A DNA stretch of 64,000 nucleotides, from contig JAINUG010000194.1 in NCBI GenBank assembly GCA_029706075.1, positions 434,001 through 498,000 of the forward strand, read 5' to 3'. Both the position numbers and the translations under genes were made by a program. Shown piece after piece: positions 1 to 10,649 of this stretch (the first letter of the stretch is position 1; every line of letters begins with the position of its first letter). The notes under the pieces are model-generated. The model was not told where the DNA came from and did not search any database. It saw only the letters and a program-made list of their open reading frames with translations. The stretch comes from Aldrovandia affinis. Its lineage: Eukaryota > Chordata > Actinopteri > Notacanthiformes > Halosauridae.

Positions 1-707
1 GTGCATTAGATCGCTACGCTATCCGCCAGCCCCTTGGCTTATTCCATTTGACCTCATGAAATGCATCCAGTGCTTCAAAAACATATTTTGCCATTGTAGT
101 CATCTAGAGCTCTTTACGAAACAAAGAATCTTCCCACATCTCTTTTTCCCATTCATAGCGAAAGTGCGAGTAGATGCGACATTTTAGACGCGTCTGTCGA
201 CTCATCTAATTGAATGGTAAAGTAATTTCCCTGAAGGCGCGCAGCGCACTGTACCGTTATATCCTCCAACATTGATGAGATGCGATGTTTAACTGTGTCA
301 TTTGACATCAGAATTTTTGATAACTGCTTGGCTGCCTTCTCTACAAACAGTTCTCTCACTATCTCAGTTGCACAAGGCATAACCAAGGTTTCCCCAAAAG
401 TATGAGGTTTTTTTTCTTCTATTGTCTTATGAGGTTTTGCTATCTTCTGCGCCACGGCGTATGATATTTTAAACAGTTTCTTATCCACAGCGGTAGTCGC
501 TTTCATCTCCGCTTGTGGGCCATTGAGCTCTCTTGCCTTTCGCTCAATAAATACCCTGGGCTTGTCCTTATAATGGTCATGTTTCTGATCAACTTGGAAG
601 GTCTCACTCGTTGGATAGCACTTGAGAACAAATGACAGTTTGTGGTTGTGGTGAGCCTTTGCTCCCGGGGAATACAACGAAGCCATAATTAAGGTAAAAT
701 CTTTCAC
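1..707 (-). pseudogene. hAT transposase fragment (ZBED/SCAND3-like), broken
   Basis: Read on the minus strand, 707 to about 150 is open for 184 residues. It contains the hAT pattern MSNDTVKHRISSM followed by FTIQLDESTDAS, the block around the first catalytic aspartate of hAT transposases and of their domesticated ZBED5/ZBED9-like relatives. The family reading continues toward position 1 in another frame (RYEWEKEMWEDSLFRKEL near 115-175), and the segment beyond about 110 again shifts frame and carries stops. There is no BED zinc finger and no C-terminal dimerisation domain in the window. It is a decayed internal piece of a DNA transposon. A domesticated gene is unlikely because of the frameshifts. 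Confidence 0.75.
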
Positions 708-739
708 AGTTTTTATTACAAAAATGATCTCATCAAAGT

Positions 740-932
740 CAGCTCATCCGAAGGTAAGAGTTACAGGAGGCGGTCTTACCTTGCAAAAAAAAATATCTAA
801 AGTAACAGCACTATGATCACTTGTCCCTAGTGGTTCCACTGCCTCTGAGCTGCAAATTCTGTCAGGATTATTGCACAAAACCAGGTCCAGAATTGATTTC
901 CCTCTCATGGGCTGAGTAACAGACTGCACCAA
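740..932 (-). pseudogene. LINE endonuclease-domain fragment
   Basis: The minus-strand reading has GKSILDLVLCNNPDRI followed by EPLGTSDHSAVTLDI. This is the C-terminal half of the apurinic-like endonuclease domain of CR1/L2/Rex-group non-LTR retrotransposons, where the SDH motif is the conserved catalytic histidine region. Only about 60 residues remain, with no reverse transcriptase attached. It lies directly beside the hAT fragment. Confidence 0.65.
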
Positions 933-955
933 AAATAACAGTCATTAACTACATC

Positions 956-1724
956 TCCACATCGAAAGTAATTTTCTTACTTTGTTTTGCAGTTTTGGGA
1001 ATGCAGCCCTCGACGAGAGGAGTATTCTAGCCCCTCTGTACCAGTGTTGCATGTGAGTATATACCCAGTGTCGGACACACAAGTTCACTGGTCACCTTTA
1101 GTTTTCCTTATATTCTCTGTCTCTCTCTATGGAAGTGACCTCATGCACATGAGTGGAGCACCAGTCAGTTTCCATGTACATCAGCAATAATCAGTCCATG
1201 TCCACAAATACACTGTAGACCTGCCAACCCCATAAATAGATGCTACTCATACATCCCCTTGTCCCATTTCATTATGAAAGTCACTTCAGTTTTATTCGAT
1301 ATGTCCAGCATGTCTTATACGTCTTTGTTCTGGTAAACAGAAGTTTTTATGCAGTACATAGCACATGGCTTCTCTTTGTCATTGCCCCATTTCCCATGAA
1401 TGCTTCGATGATTATGACCTCTTTCTCAGGGTTGATTCACATATATACAGTATTTGTATTCTCAACATGTGCATCCCAAACGGAAATTAATTTCTGGCAA
1501 ACAGTGTCGTCTTTCCAACATTCACTTTTCAGGAATGAAAGTGTTCCATAGATTTGTGCTGACTTCAGAGCGCTCAAATGTTCCCTCAGTTGTTTTTGTT
1601 AACCTGTATGGTAATTGTACTATAAACAGTGAATGTGGTGATTTCAAAAATGTTATAACGAGACTCCTTAGGGAAAAACTCCTCTATCAAAAGCTGTTCT
1701 CCCAGACATCAAAAACATAACATA
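956..1724. other. Intergenic sequence, no supported feature
   Basis: Several short open frames occur on the plus strand, but none has recognisable domains, GC3 bias or convincing splice sites. I see no known repeat here. Confidence 0.5.
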
Positions 1725-1726
1725 TG

Positions 1727-2085
1727 GGCTGCTGGGTGGCTCATCCTGGCACTATTCTAGTCTGTGGATGAGCCCCACGTTCTGGTATCTAATCAGCTGA
1801 CTGTGGCCAGCAGTTCTGCAGGGCAACGCACAATTGACAGTGCCGCCTAGGGAGGGCAGGACCCCCACTGTACAATTGGGCCCCCGGGGTCTACCAGTAT
1901 AAAGCTGCACACAGATAAAGTGTCTTCCTCCGACTCATGTCTGTGCGAGCTTAACTTTGCGTGTTTCAGAGGAGCGCACATGCTTGTCTGCGCTCTCCCG
2001 AATTGACAGCGGAGGTTGCAATGAGCGCAGCTTAGAATATGATTGGGCATTCCAAATTGGGAGAAAAAGGGGTAAAAGCATGGTA
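1727..2085 (+). mobile_element. tRNA-derived-type SINE, degenerate
   Basis: The segment ends with CCAAATTGGGAGAAAAAGGG followed by an A-rich run. The same tail ends the SINE at 9419-9766 and, in reverse, the one at 37789-38150, and a fragment of it recurs near 27550. The head is too diverged to read a clear A box, so assignment rests on the shared tail. Confidence 0.5.
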
Positions 2086-2795
2086 AAAAACCTAAAATGC
2101 ATACATTTGTCCCAAGAGTAGCTTGTCATGATTGTTTTTTGTTTTTAAGGTACAAAATTGAAAAAGTACAAATTAAACAATGTATTATATATATGTACTG
2201 GGAACATGTACTTCATAGATTTTGGGTGCATTTACATCTTGCCCTTTGGTACCAGGGCTTAACTGTAGATGGGAAAACATGAACACAGTCCACACTATAA
2301 AGTGTGCATGTCCATATACCGTATCTAAAATATAAGAAATTACCCATCTAAGGTTTGCTCGACAGCATTATGGGGATGCATGCTGGGATCTGTAATTCGG
2401 TAAGGATTAATTTGTCATTGTACCTTTTATATTTACCACTGAATATCATCAAAATGTTTACTAATATTTTTTTTATGATTAACATTTTTATTGTTTTTCA
2501 AGATAATGTACATGTACAAGCACAATTCAAATATCTTGAGGTTGGACAACCATCAGCATTGAGAGACACTTGCACATGAAAATAATAATAATAATAATAA
2601 TGACAACAACAATAGTAAAAGATGAGGACAAAACAGAGTGAACAGATCAAGATCGGAAAAAAATATATATATGAATTAAATAAATAAACACACAAGACAA
2701 AAACCAATACTATAACATACTATTACACTCCGCAACAGTGACAATAATGATGTAACTCTACAGGCTAAACCAGGTCTGCAAGAAAAAAGAGAAAT
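2086..2795. other. AT-rich intergenic sequence with a short AAT microsatellite
   Basis: An (AAT)n run lies at about 2580-2602 and an ATATAT stretch near 2662. No coding signal is visible. Confidence 0.5.
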
Positions 2796-2799
2796 AAAG

Positions 2800-3545
2800 A
2801 GAAAAGAAAATTGAGAGTTGACACCCTAGGTCCCTGGGCCCCACCCAGCTCAAAACCCTAGCCCGGCCCTCCCATATTAGTCAAGTATTTCTCCCATTTC
2901 AAATAGAAACCCTCCACTCTATTCATGAGTCTGAATGATAGGCCCTCAAGCGCAGCTAATCTACCAAGCTGGGTGTGCCACAGATTCACAGCAGGGGCGG
3001 AAGGGGCCTTCCATTCTAAAATAATGAGCTTACGTCCCAACATCAGTGCTGTCTGCACCCATTCCGCATCAGGGGATGGAAGGTCCTCTAGGGACGAGGG
3101 GTCCCCAAGGATGTATAGCGTGGGGGAGAAAGTCACATCACGCCCTATGATTCGCTTAACATTGTCGTGAATCTCATGCCAGAAGTCTTGTATTTTAGGA
3201 CAGCTCCACAACATGTGAGTCAATTATTTGTGTCAGGGTGCCTGCACTAGGGGGAGGTGTTGAGAGAGATCCAAAGGTTTGGAGCAATAGGTGTCTGAGC
3301 TGCAAGTATTTCCAGAACTGATGCTGGGGCAGGTCATATTGAGCCTTCAGATCATTAAAGGACTTGAACGTATCTCCGTCATACAAGTTCCCGAGGACCA
3401 CAATACCCCTGTGAACCCATGACCTCCAAAGGAATGGTAACCTCCCTACACACAGTTTAGGATTATGCCATATGGAGGCTAAGAGATGAAGGTGAGGGTT
3501 GAATTGAAACATGAAAGCCACCCTCCTCCATACCCACTGCATGTG
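2800..3545 (-). pseudogene. L1-type LINE ORF2 C-terminus fragment
   Basis: On the minus strand, two frames joined by a frameshift near 3200-3220 give the C-terminal part of an L1/Tx1-like ORF2. The first (3542-3195) contains SLSTPPPSAGTLTQ. The second (3223-2858) begins with THMLWSCPKIQDFWHEI, a characteristic L1 ORF2 C-terminal block containing the terminal cysteine motif. It ends in the WEKYL region typical of fish L1 tails. No endonuclease or reverse transcriptase core is present, so this is a 5'-truncated, inactive insertion whose 3' end points to lower coordinates. Confidence 0.75.
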
Positions 3546-4203
3546 TTAAAGGATAGGGTGGGTATATGTTTAGTAATATAATATTAATAAATTGGATGAG
3601 TCAATTTATTCAATTTGCTAATATGTCCAAATAAAAATGTTATTCAAGAAAAATGTTTGTTGTAATGCACAGACAAGTGTACTGTATAGCACAGCATTAT
3701 GAGGACAGTTCTGGGAAATAAAAAACAAAAAAGCTACAATGCTACACCTACCTGTCATTTCACACCTTTTTAACTTGCCAGGGGAACATTTTGTATGTAT
3801 GTAAAACACCCAGTGAGTGGGAGGCCCAAGTTAATCTGTGAACTCAAATAAAGCTTGGTCTCTTCCTACTTAAAGGGCAATACGTTTGTTATTGTTGTGA
3901 GTCGTGATGTAGTCCCGGTTGATGGAGATCTTCTACTGTCACAAGAGAAATGAAAACACTTCATGGCAATGAAGTACATTTTCAGTTTGCTCTTGTGTTT
4001 CCATTCTTCTACTAAGCCTGTAGCACTTAACATTTAAATGTCACTGATGATAAAGTAAACTGCATTTCCAAAGACACGATGAAGACCATTGTTTTGTGTC
4101 GTGAACTCAACCAAAGATGTTTTTCACCATTATGTCCATCTTTAGTTTAAAAGTAAGGAGTTTAATGGAAAATGTGTCTGAACGCTGTCCCTCCTTTTCT
4201 CAG
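3546..4203. other. Presumed last intron of the gene ending at 4435
   Basis: No repeat or coding segment was recognised. It ends in a pyrimidine-rich tract and CAG at 4201-4203, a good splice acceptor. Confidence 0.4.
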
Positions 4204-4435
4204 GGTGCGCGTGTCCACATGGAACCGTTTGAACCTGCTGCGTAGTGGGGCCCTGAGCGCCGCGATGCGACAGGCCACCGCGCACGACCCCATCGCCCCC
4301 GTGCTGGCCGAGCCCCACCTGGCCGCCCTGGACCGACGGCTCGTTGGCGTTCTGGCCACCGTACGGCAATGTATAGAAACCCAGGGCCTGGACAGCACCC
4401 TGATCGAGGACCGCATGAACCTGCCACACCCCTAG
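4204..4435 (+). CDS. Terminal coding exon of an unidentified host gene
   Basis: An acceptor (CTCCTTTTCTCAG, ending 4203) opens into an exon readable for 77 codons to TAG at 4433-4435. The third codon positions are strongly G/C, unlike the AT-rich flanks, which argues for a real conserved exon. The encoded tail is helical and charged, containing STWNRLNLLRSGALSAAMRQ and ending IEDRMNLPHP, with no signal peptide, membrane segment or metal-binding motif. The first nucleotide completes a codon split by the intron. The upstream exons are outside the window or too small to see. Open frames on the opposite strand are GC-composition shadows. I do not recognise the protein family and assign no function. 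Confidence 0.6.
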
Positions 4436-5027
4436 AGACGGGGAGAACAGGAGGGGGACGGGTGGCAGGGAGCCAGGCTCTGCTGCGGTGGGAGAGCTGG
4501 ATGCTGCACCGTGGATCGCACTGACTGACAAAGGGGTAGAGTGCATCAAGAGGGAACGTCCTCCTGGCCAGGAAAGTGGACGCATTTTAAGGGCACACTA
4601 GTTCTCCTCCCCACTCTCTGCCACCGATGCTACAAAACTGATGTGCCACGGTCGCTGCTGGCAAGAAACTCTTAGCAACAGTAGCTGATGTTTGAAACCT
4701 TGAAAGCTCTCTGTAGGTTGAGAGTGTGGAGAGGGGTGAATGCCAAACTCTGATTTGAGGTCTGATTGGAAGAGGACCATGGCCTTTGGAATTGCCATAG
4801 ACCCACGACACAGTGGGCTAGGATAACCCGAGGCCTCAAGTCTAAGGGCTTGTGCTCCCAGTGAAATGTGCTTGTGCCAGAAAAGGAACACTGAATCTCT
4901 GCAGACAAAGAGAAGTCTGGGGGAGGGAATTCTCCCACCTTGTGAATGACAAAGTGAACTAGCTCTCCTTACAGTGACCATGAACCTACAAACTGAACAT
5001 GTACAGAACTAATTGTGAAATAATATT

Positions 5028-5033
5028 AATAAA
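5028..5033 (+). other. Polyadenylation signal AATAAA
   Basis: A canonical AATAAA occurs about 590 nt after the stop codon at 4435, giving a plausible 3' UTR of about 600 nt for the unidentified gene. Confidence 0.45.
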
Positions 5034-5792
5034 TAAGGACTATAATAATGAGAATTATAATATTACAAGAAACCTATTGTAGTGTCAGATTTAATTACAG
5101 TGATGTATATTGGGATGGGGTGTGATCGGGGCTGGGGGGGTTGGCCTGGGTGGGCATTATTGAGGGTGCTACTGATCTCCAGGTCGGACTGAGGTCATTT
5201 TGGGATACAGTGAAGTGAGGAAGGTACAATAAGGGCTTAATAAGGAACTTTTTCTTTATTAAAGATTAAATGTTTAAAAATGTATTTGCCTCTTCTTTGA
5301 AAACGATTTGTTTATTTTGTGATTTTTGTAGGGGTTGATTTAATTTTTTGCCAGATCATATACATATATATACACACACTTTTTTTTCTCCAAAACATTA
5401 GACCCATCTATACCTGGATTAAAGCAGCCATATATTAGTATGTAGCTACCCAGTTAACCTTTGCACTGGATGTAGTGCGCTGCTGAGTTCTTGATTTTTC
5501 AGATTTTACCCAATACGTTTTGATTATTTCATGAATTTAATTACATTTTACGATTATTTTTTAAATGAATTTTCACAATAGGTTCTAAGGTAACTTGCTA
5601 TTTATAAAAAAAATATTTTATTTCAAATGACCTTGCTTAGTTGTGAGAGCCTTGGTCAGCATTATAGCTGACACGTATACTCCATCTGGGTCTTTTTGAT
5701 CATTTATTCTGTATTCTGAAATGACCGCAGTTGATTTATTTGATTTATTATGCATTATTTATACAGCTAAATCTTTACTGAACTGTTTTAAT
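5034..5792. other. Intergenic, no supported feature
   Basis: AT-rich sequence with short A and T runs and a small CA/TA stretch near 5360. No coding or repeat structure was recognised. Confidence 0.5.
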
Positions 5793-5794
5793 TA

Positions 5795-6731
5795 CAGTGC
5801 CCTCCAGAATTATTGGAACCCTTGGTGAAGGTGAGCAAAAAAGGCTATGAAGAAATGTATTTGTTGTTCATCAGCTTGATCTTACACTCAAAATATGAGA
5901 GAAATCTAACCTTTAATTGAAGTAAAATTATTCAAAAACCCATCACCCGTAGAAATTCTTATGAACAAAATCTAAATGTAGTATATTCCCATTTATATAT
6001 ATGTTTTAGTCTTTAGGAACTCTTCAGTGGTCTTCCATAACTTCCTGTTTCACTGGGGTATAAATATGAGGTGACACACAGGCCAAACTCCCTTAGTCAT
6101 CCATCACCATGGGGAAGATCAGAGAATACAGAAATGAAATGAGACAAAGGGTTGTTGACCTTCATAAATCAGGCAATGGCTATAAAAAAAATAGCTACAC
6201 CCCTGAATCTCCACTATTAGGGCAATAATTAAGTTTAAAACAACTGGAGCTGTGATGAACCTGCCTGAAATATGCAGGTATTTTGCCCCCATGTATAGTG
6301 AGGAGGATGGTTCAAGAAGCAAACATTTCTCCAAGGATCACAGTTGGAGAATTTCAGAAGCTGGTTGCATCTTGGGGTCACCAAGTCTCCTTAACTACAA
6401 TTAGACGCTGCCTCCGTGCCAACAAGCTATTTGGAAGGCTTGCCAGAAGAAAGAAAGCCTCTGCTGTCATCAAACCAAAAATGTAAGCGCCTGGAGTTTG
6501 CTAAACATCACTAGAACTTTGAGTGGAACCGGGTTCTATGGTCAGATGAGACAAAAATACAGCTTTTTGGCAACAAACACCAGAGGTGGGTTTAGCGTGA
6601 AAAGAGTGATAGTCATGCAGAAAATAACCTCATCTCCACTGTGACGTATGGTGGTGGATCTGTAATGTTGTGGGGCTGTTTTACTTCCAAAGGTCCTGGA
6701 ACATTGTTAGGATACATGGCATCATGGACCA
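5795..6731 (+). mobile_element. Tc1-like transposon, left part (family A, copy 1)
   Basis: It starts with the inverted-repeat end CAGTGCCCTCCAGAATTATT immediately after the target TA (5793-5794). The plus strand carries a degenerate transposase: the N-terminal region with the helix-turn-helix (HQVSLTTIRRCLRANKL, 6380-6430), the start of the catalytic domain (WNRVLWSDET-like, around 6520), and a block near 6650 matching [18 protein letters not shown] Tc1 sequence. The match to the second copy at 41249-43447 stops at 6731, where foreign DNA begins. Stops and frameshifts make it inactive. Confidence 0.85.
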
Positions 6732-7354
6732 GGGGCCTCATTTAAAAAAAAGTTGCATAGAAACAATCCTACATTTGATCGAAGATCATTTCTGAAATGT
6801 GCGTACGTGTGATTGAGAAAATGAACGTGCGCACAAAAAACCGTGCATACGCCACTCTCCCAGATGAGAAATCTCTAAATCACAAATGATCCTGAAATTG
6901 TGCGCAGCCGAATGGTTTTAGAGCCGCCACCTTCCCTTTAACATCCCGATAGCATGAGCCGTGTTAAAATGGGCTTCTTTGGCTGTCTGGGTGCGCTATG
7001 GGGGTGAGAAGCAATGGCTTCAGAGGATAACCTGCAACTTAGGAGTTCTGCAACTCCTCGGCAGTGTATGGAAACTTTATGTACTGAGGGGACAAACGAA
7101 TGATGCCTCGAAGTACAGCTGGCATAATTCTACTAACCAATGGCTGGTATATGCCTGACCCGTCACCAATTTCTCTTTGGAATGTTCCAAATTCCAGGAA
7201 CCAAAGGATGGATAACAATTGCACCTCAACGGGTATGACCTGGTTACAGTTGGTGCGTCTCTGTAAATTCGGGCCCATCTGGGCACATTCCACGTCAAAG
7301 ACCGTTTTTATAAATCTGAACTTTGGCGTGGATTTGAGCGTACGCACATTCTAA
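6732..7354 (-). mobile_element. Harbinger (PIF/HARBI1-like) transposon remnant
   Basis: The left end reads GGGGCCTCATTTAAAAAAAA and is followed by TACGCAC-rich sequence typical of fish Harbinger termini. A minus-strand reading at 7347-7039 contains VQLLSILWFLEFGTFQREIG then IYQPLVSRIM, the HARBI1-type nuclease region before the first catalytic aspartate. The right terminal repeat is missing because gypsy debris begins at about 7355. It is inserted into, or recombined with, the Tc1-like element and is not functional. Confidence 0.7.
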
Positions 7355-7690
7355 GATCAAATGGTTGGTGGGACAGCGACTGGGACCAACCTCCCCGTCC
7401 AGGGCGGAGCGAACCGTGCATTCAATGTCAAGTTGAAGACCGTTGATGGAGCAGTGTTGTGGCAGAATGATGTCAGGAACAGAGGACTTGGAGATGGGGT
7501 CGAATCGGCGGGGGAGGGCGTCAGGTTTGGTGTTCTTGGAACCGGGTCGATAAGAGAGAGTAAAATTAAATCTAGAGGGGAAAACCGGGGACCAACAAGC
7601 CTGACGGGAATTAAGTCTCTTGGCGGTTTGTAAATATTCCAAGTTCTTGTGGTCAGTCCAAATAAGGAACTTAAATACAAACGGTGACAC
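7355..7690 (-). pseudogene. Ty3/gypsy RNase H C-terminal fragment
   Basis: The minus strand has [20 protein letters not shown] followed by [20 protein letters not shown], the end of the gypsy RNase H domain and the conserved linker toward the integrase. No upstream reverse transcriptase and no downstream integrase remain. It joins an LTR fragment at about 7690, so the two are probably remains of one internally deleted element. Confidence 0.8.
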
Positions 7691-8236
7691 AATAGGAATC
7701 AGGTGTGACTGGGAGGGGGAAAGGGCAAGAACACAGGTTAGAACAATAAAGGATAACTAATACAATAATGAGGGGAAACGAAAGACACGGACTGGGAAGC
7801 ACAGACACACTAAAAATACACGACCTGGAAGAGCAGGCAGACATGTGCACAGTTCGAAGGGGAGGAATGCATAGAAAGAAAATGTGTGCAGATAAAGCGA
7901 TTAAGAGAGAAACATACAGGGATAGGACAATGAGAGAGAGAATGATAACAGTAGATAGAAACGTGAGAAAATTATTAATTAGTAATGTTAGTAACTAAAT
8001 CGAAATCCCTACTGTTAGTAGATTAGTTGGTTAGTACTATATACATCTAACTAATATGTACAGAGTGTTAGAAAGAAATAAGACAGAAAACCCGTAAAGT
8101 CGAAATCACCCGAATAGTGCAATAACAAAGACGGAGGAGTGGATCTCGAACAACAAGGAACACAGACAGACGGGGAACTGACGTGAATGATAAGTGATGA
8201 GAAAATTAACAAAACACAAAAACAAACAGATAAGGA
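7691..8236 (-). mobile_element. Partial LTR, same family as the solo LTRs at 53394 and 56561
   Basis: The block from ATAGGAATCAGGTGTGACTG through TAGTAGATTAGTTGGTTAGT to about 8236 matches 56895-57490 and, in reverse, 53400-53990. It is continuous with the gypsy RNase H fragment at 7355-7690, which links this LTR family to a Ty3/gypsy element. Confidence 0.75.
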
Positions 8237-8306
8237 TTTTTCTTTTTCTTTAATTGAAGTACAATTATTCAGAGGTTAGAGTCCTCTCATATTTTGAGTC
8301 TAAGAT
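8237..8306 (+). mobile_element. Tc1-like transposon, right part (family A, copy 1)
   Basis: The sequence from about 8237 (AGGTTAGAGTCCTCTCATAT, then TTTGAGTCTAAGAT) matches the right end of the copy at 41249-43447 (near 43340-43390). The terminal inverted repeat itself is missing. Confidence 0.7.
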
Positions 8307-8571
8307 GTTTCGCGTAAATGATTATTACACCATTTTCAACAAAACAACATTATTATGGGCTTACTTTGAGTGATCTGGGTGCTTATTTTGTTGATGGCTT
8401 CCTTTCACTTTCAGTAGAAACCATTTGCAGAACACCATGTTCATTATCTTGAAAATAAGCAAAAACATTTGTACTTCTGTCATCTAATCTAAACACACAT
8501 AACTTTAAAATACATTACATGGCCAAACGAGAGGAGTTGAAGTTAGTTTGAGGTGAATTTTAGGTGTATTT
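8307..8571. other. Intergenic, nothing recognised
   Basis: AT-rich with no coding or repeat signal. Confidence 0.4.
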
Positions 8572-8579
8572 GTCTACAC

Positions 8580-8783
8580 CAGGGGTGTCCAATCTTATCC
8601 GAGAAGGGCCAGTGTGGGTGCAGGCTTTTGTTCTAGCCCAGCACTAAACAACTGATTAAACTAATCAAGGTCTTGATTGTAGACCATGATTGGTGAATTA
8701 GTTGAATCGGGTGTTTTAGTGCAGGGCTAGAACAAAAGCCTGCAACCACACCGGCCCTTCTCGGATAAGATTGGACACCCCTG
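8580..8783. mobile_element. hAT-type MITE, 204 bp, with 8-bp target duplication
   Basis: The element begins CAGGGGTGTCCAATCTTATC and ends with its inverse complement. The inverted repeats extend far into the element, making an almost complete foldback. It is flanked by the exact 8-bp duplication GTCTACAC (8572-8579 and 8784-8791). An 8-bp duplication and CAGGGGTGTCCAA ends are hAT hallmarks. It has no coding capacity. Confidence 0.92.
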
Positions 8784-8791
8784 GTCTACAC

Positions 8792-9416
8792 CAAAGGGCC
8801 CACAGACTCACATTATAATAAGGGTTTTCTGCGAGAGACTCCTACTGAAGGTGAAAGAAGAGAACCATCAACAAATTAAGCACCTGGATAATTTTGTTAA
8901 AAGGTGTAATAACCCTGTAAGTGTGTATAGCACTTATCCCATTTGTAACCCCTGTCACCAGATAGGCCTTTAAAACATAAGGAAAGAAAGATGAATAATT
9001 AGTAGTGATAATGTTAAAATATACAGTATATAGACAATGCACATGACAGTATGGCACTGGAGTTTATGAATCTCCTGGACTCTTGATTTTTGTCAACATG
9101 TTTCTAAACCTACACATAACTGTGGGCACACCTTAGATCTAGTAATATCAAGGGGTTTTGAAGTCGGTGTAACACTCATACTGGATATAACCATCTCTAA
9201 CCATTACAGTGTTTGATACTACAGTACTGTGTATAGCTAAAAGCAGTATAGAGCATATTTATAAGAAGCATTACCTTAATGCAGAGTCTGCTTCTACATT
9301 TTATAATATCATCTACAGTCAGTTTGCATTAGATCCTGATTCTGCGTTTTTAACAAAGGCAGCATTGTGCATGACACGGTTAATTATTTGAATTCCAAAT
9401 TAAAAACTGCTCTAGA
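8792..9416. other. Intergenic, nothing recognised
   Basis: AT-rich with two short open frames and no supporting motif. Confidence 0.4.
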
Positions 9417-9418
9417 TT

Positions 9419-9766
9419 GGCCTCCCTCGTGGCCCAGTGGTTACAACGTCCACGGAGACTGGGGTTCAATTCCCCGTCTCGCCAGAGTCGGCTCTGGTTG
9501 GGAGCGCCACCAGGGGCGGCGATTGGCTGTCCGCCCCAGGGAGGGGGGAGGGAAGCTGACATGAGGTTCACTGCGCATAAGAGTGGCCCTGCAGTACCGG
9601 GTTACGGTTGACACTTGGCGAGTGCTGTCTCGGAAGAGGCATCAGGTCGCTTGCTTCGCTACCGGTCGCAGGCCTACGGCAGCGAACTCATATTACTAGG
9701 GGGGGATTGACATAAAAATAGCGGATCTAATTGGTTACCAAATTGGGAGAAAATGGGATAAAAATC
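9419..9766 (+). mobile_element. tRNA-derived SINE
   Basis: The head contains a tRNA-like A box (GTGGCCCAGTGGTTACAACG) and a B box (GGTTCAATTCC, about 9466), spaced as in an RNA polymerase III promoter. The body is followed by the tail CCAAATTGGGAGAAAATGGG and an A-rich end. The tail is shared with the segments at 1727-2085 and 37789-38150. Confidence 0.8.
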
Positions 9767-9859
9767 ACATGAATCGCAAAAAACTGGTGAAGCAGTGTAT
9801 TGCTTTCATGGTCCAAAAGCTTGGAATTTATTATCTATTGAAATCTGTCAGTCAATGTC

Positions 9860-10115
9860 TTAGTACAATTTCAAGAAACAGCTCAAGACATATTTTTATA
9901 GTCTTGCTTTCCATTAGCTTTTTACCATTTTCACATATGCAATCGTATTTATTTATTTATTTTTATTTCTCTTGTTTAATATTTTCATTTCATTTTAATT
10001 CATTATTTTACTTCTCTTAACATGTCTTGATTTTATTTATGTTTTATTCTGCCTGTGAAGCACTTTCAGGTGCATTTCAATGTATGAAAGGTGCTATATA
10101 AATAAATCTTAATAT
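9860..10115 (+). mobile_element. LINE 3' tail (CR1/L2 group)
   Basis: It starts in the C-terminal ORF2 reading and ends GAAAGGTGCTATATAAATAA, a 3' terminal motif of fish L2/CR1-type LINEs. It lies before, not after, the reverse transcriptase piece at 10255, so the two come from different insertions or a rearrangement. Confidence 0.55.
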
Positions 10116-10254
10116 TATTATAATTATTTTATACAGGGGGTATAATAGAAACACCAAATAATATATCCATATTTATTAACTAATAAGTAGTTAGGCCAGC
10201 TATATATTGAACTGCTCCAAAGATACAGGCATTTTCCCAGATGCTTTGAAAATT

Positions 10255-10645
10255 GCCTTTTAATTAAACCGCTTCTGAAGAAAAATAACTTGGGTTGCTC
10301 TGTCCTGAGCAATTACAGACTTATATGAAATCTTCCTTTTTTAAGTAAAATTTTAGAAAAGGTTGTCTTGAGCGTAATGAATACTTGAATAATAACCACG
10401 TTCATGAACAATGTCAGTCTGCTGTTAGATCAAAACACAGTACAGCTCTAGTGAAGGTCCTGAATGATTTAAGATTAAATCCTGACACTGTGTCAGTTCT
10501 TATTCTTTTGGATCTGCCTTTGACATGATTGATCATGGTATTTCAATCAATTGTCTTGAACATTCAGTCGGACTCACTGACAGAGCCCTACATTTGTTTG
10601 AAACTTGCGTAACTGGTAGAAAATACCAAATGCACCATTGTTCAA
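10255..10645 (+). pseudogene. LINE reverse-transcriptase fragment (CR1/L2 group)
   Basis: Across three frames the plus strand reads LPFLSKILEKVV, then TVQL (near 10440), VLNDLRLN (near 10460) and IDHGISINCLEHSVGLT (10528-10580). These are ordered blocks of the finger and palm region of L2/CR1 reverse transcriptases, including the FDxIDH motif. Frameshifts and stops show it is dead. Confidence 0.65.
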
Positions 10646-10649
10646 GAAG

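Noticed and set aside
4142..4585. Two long minus-strand open frames over the terminal exon
   Set aside because: They mirror the GC3-rich plus-strand exon; they lack splice or start support.
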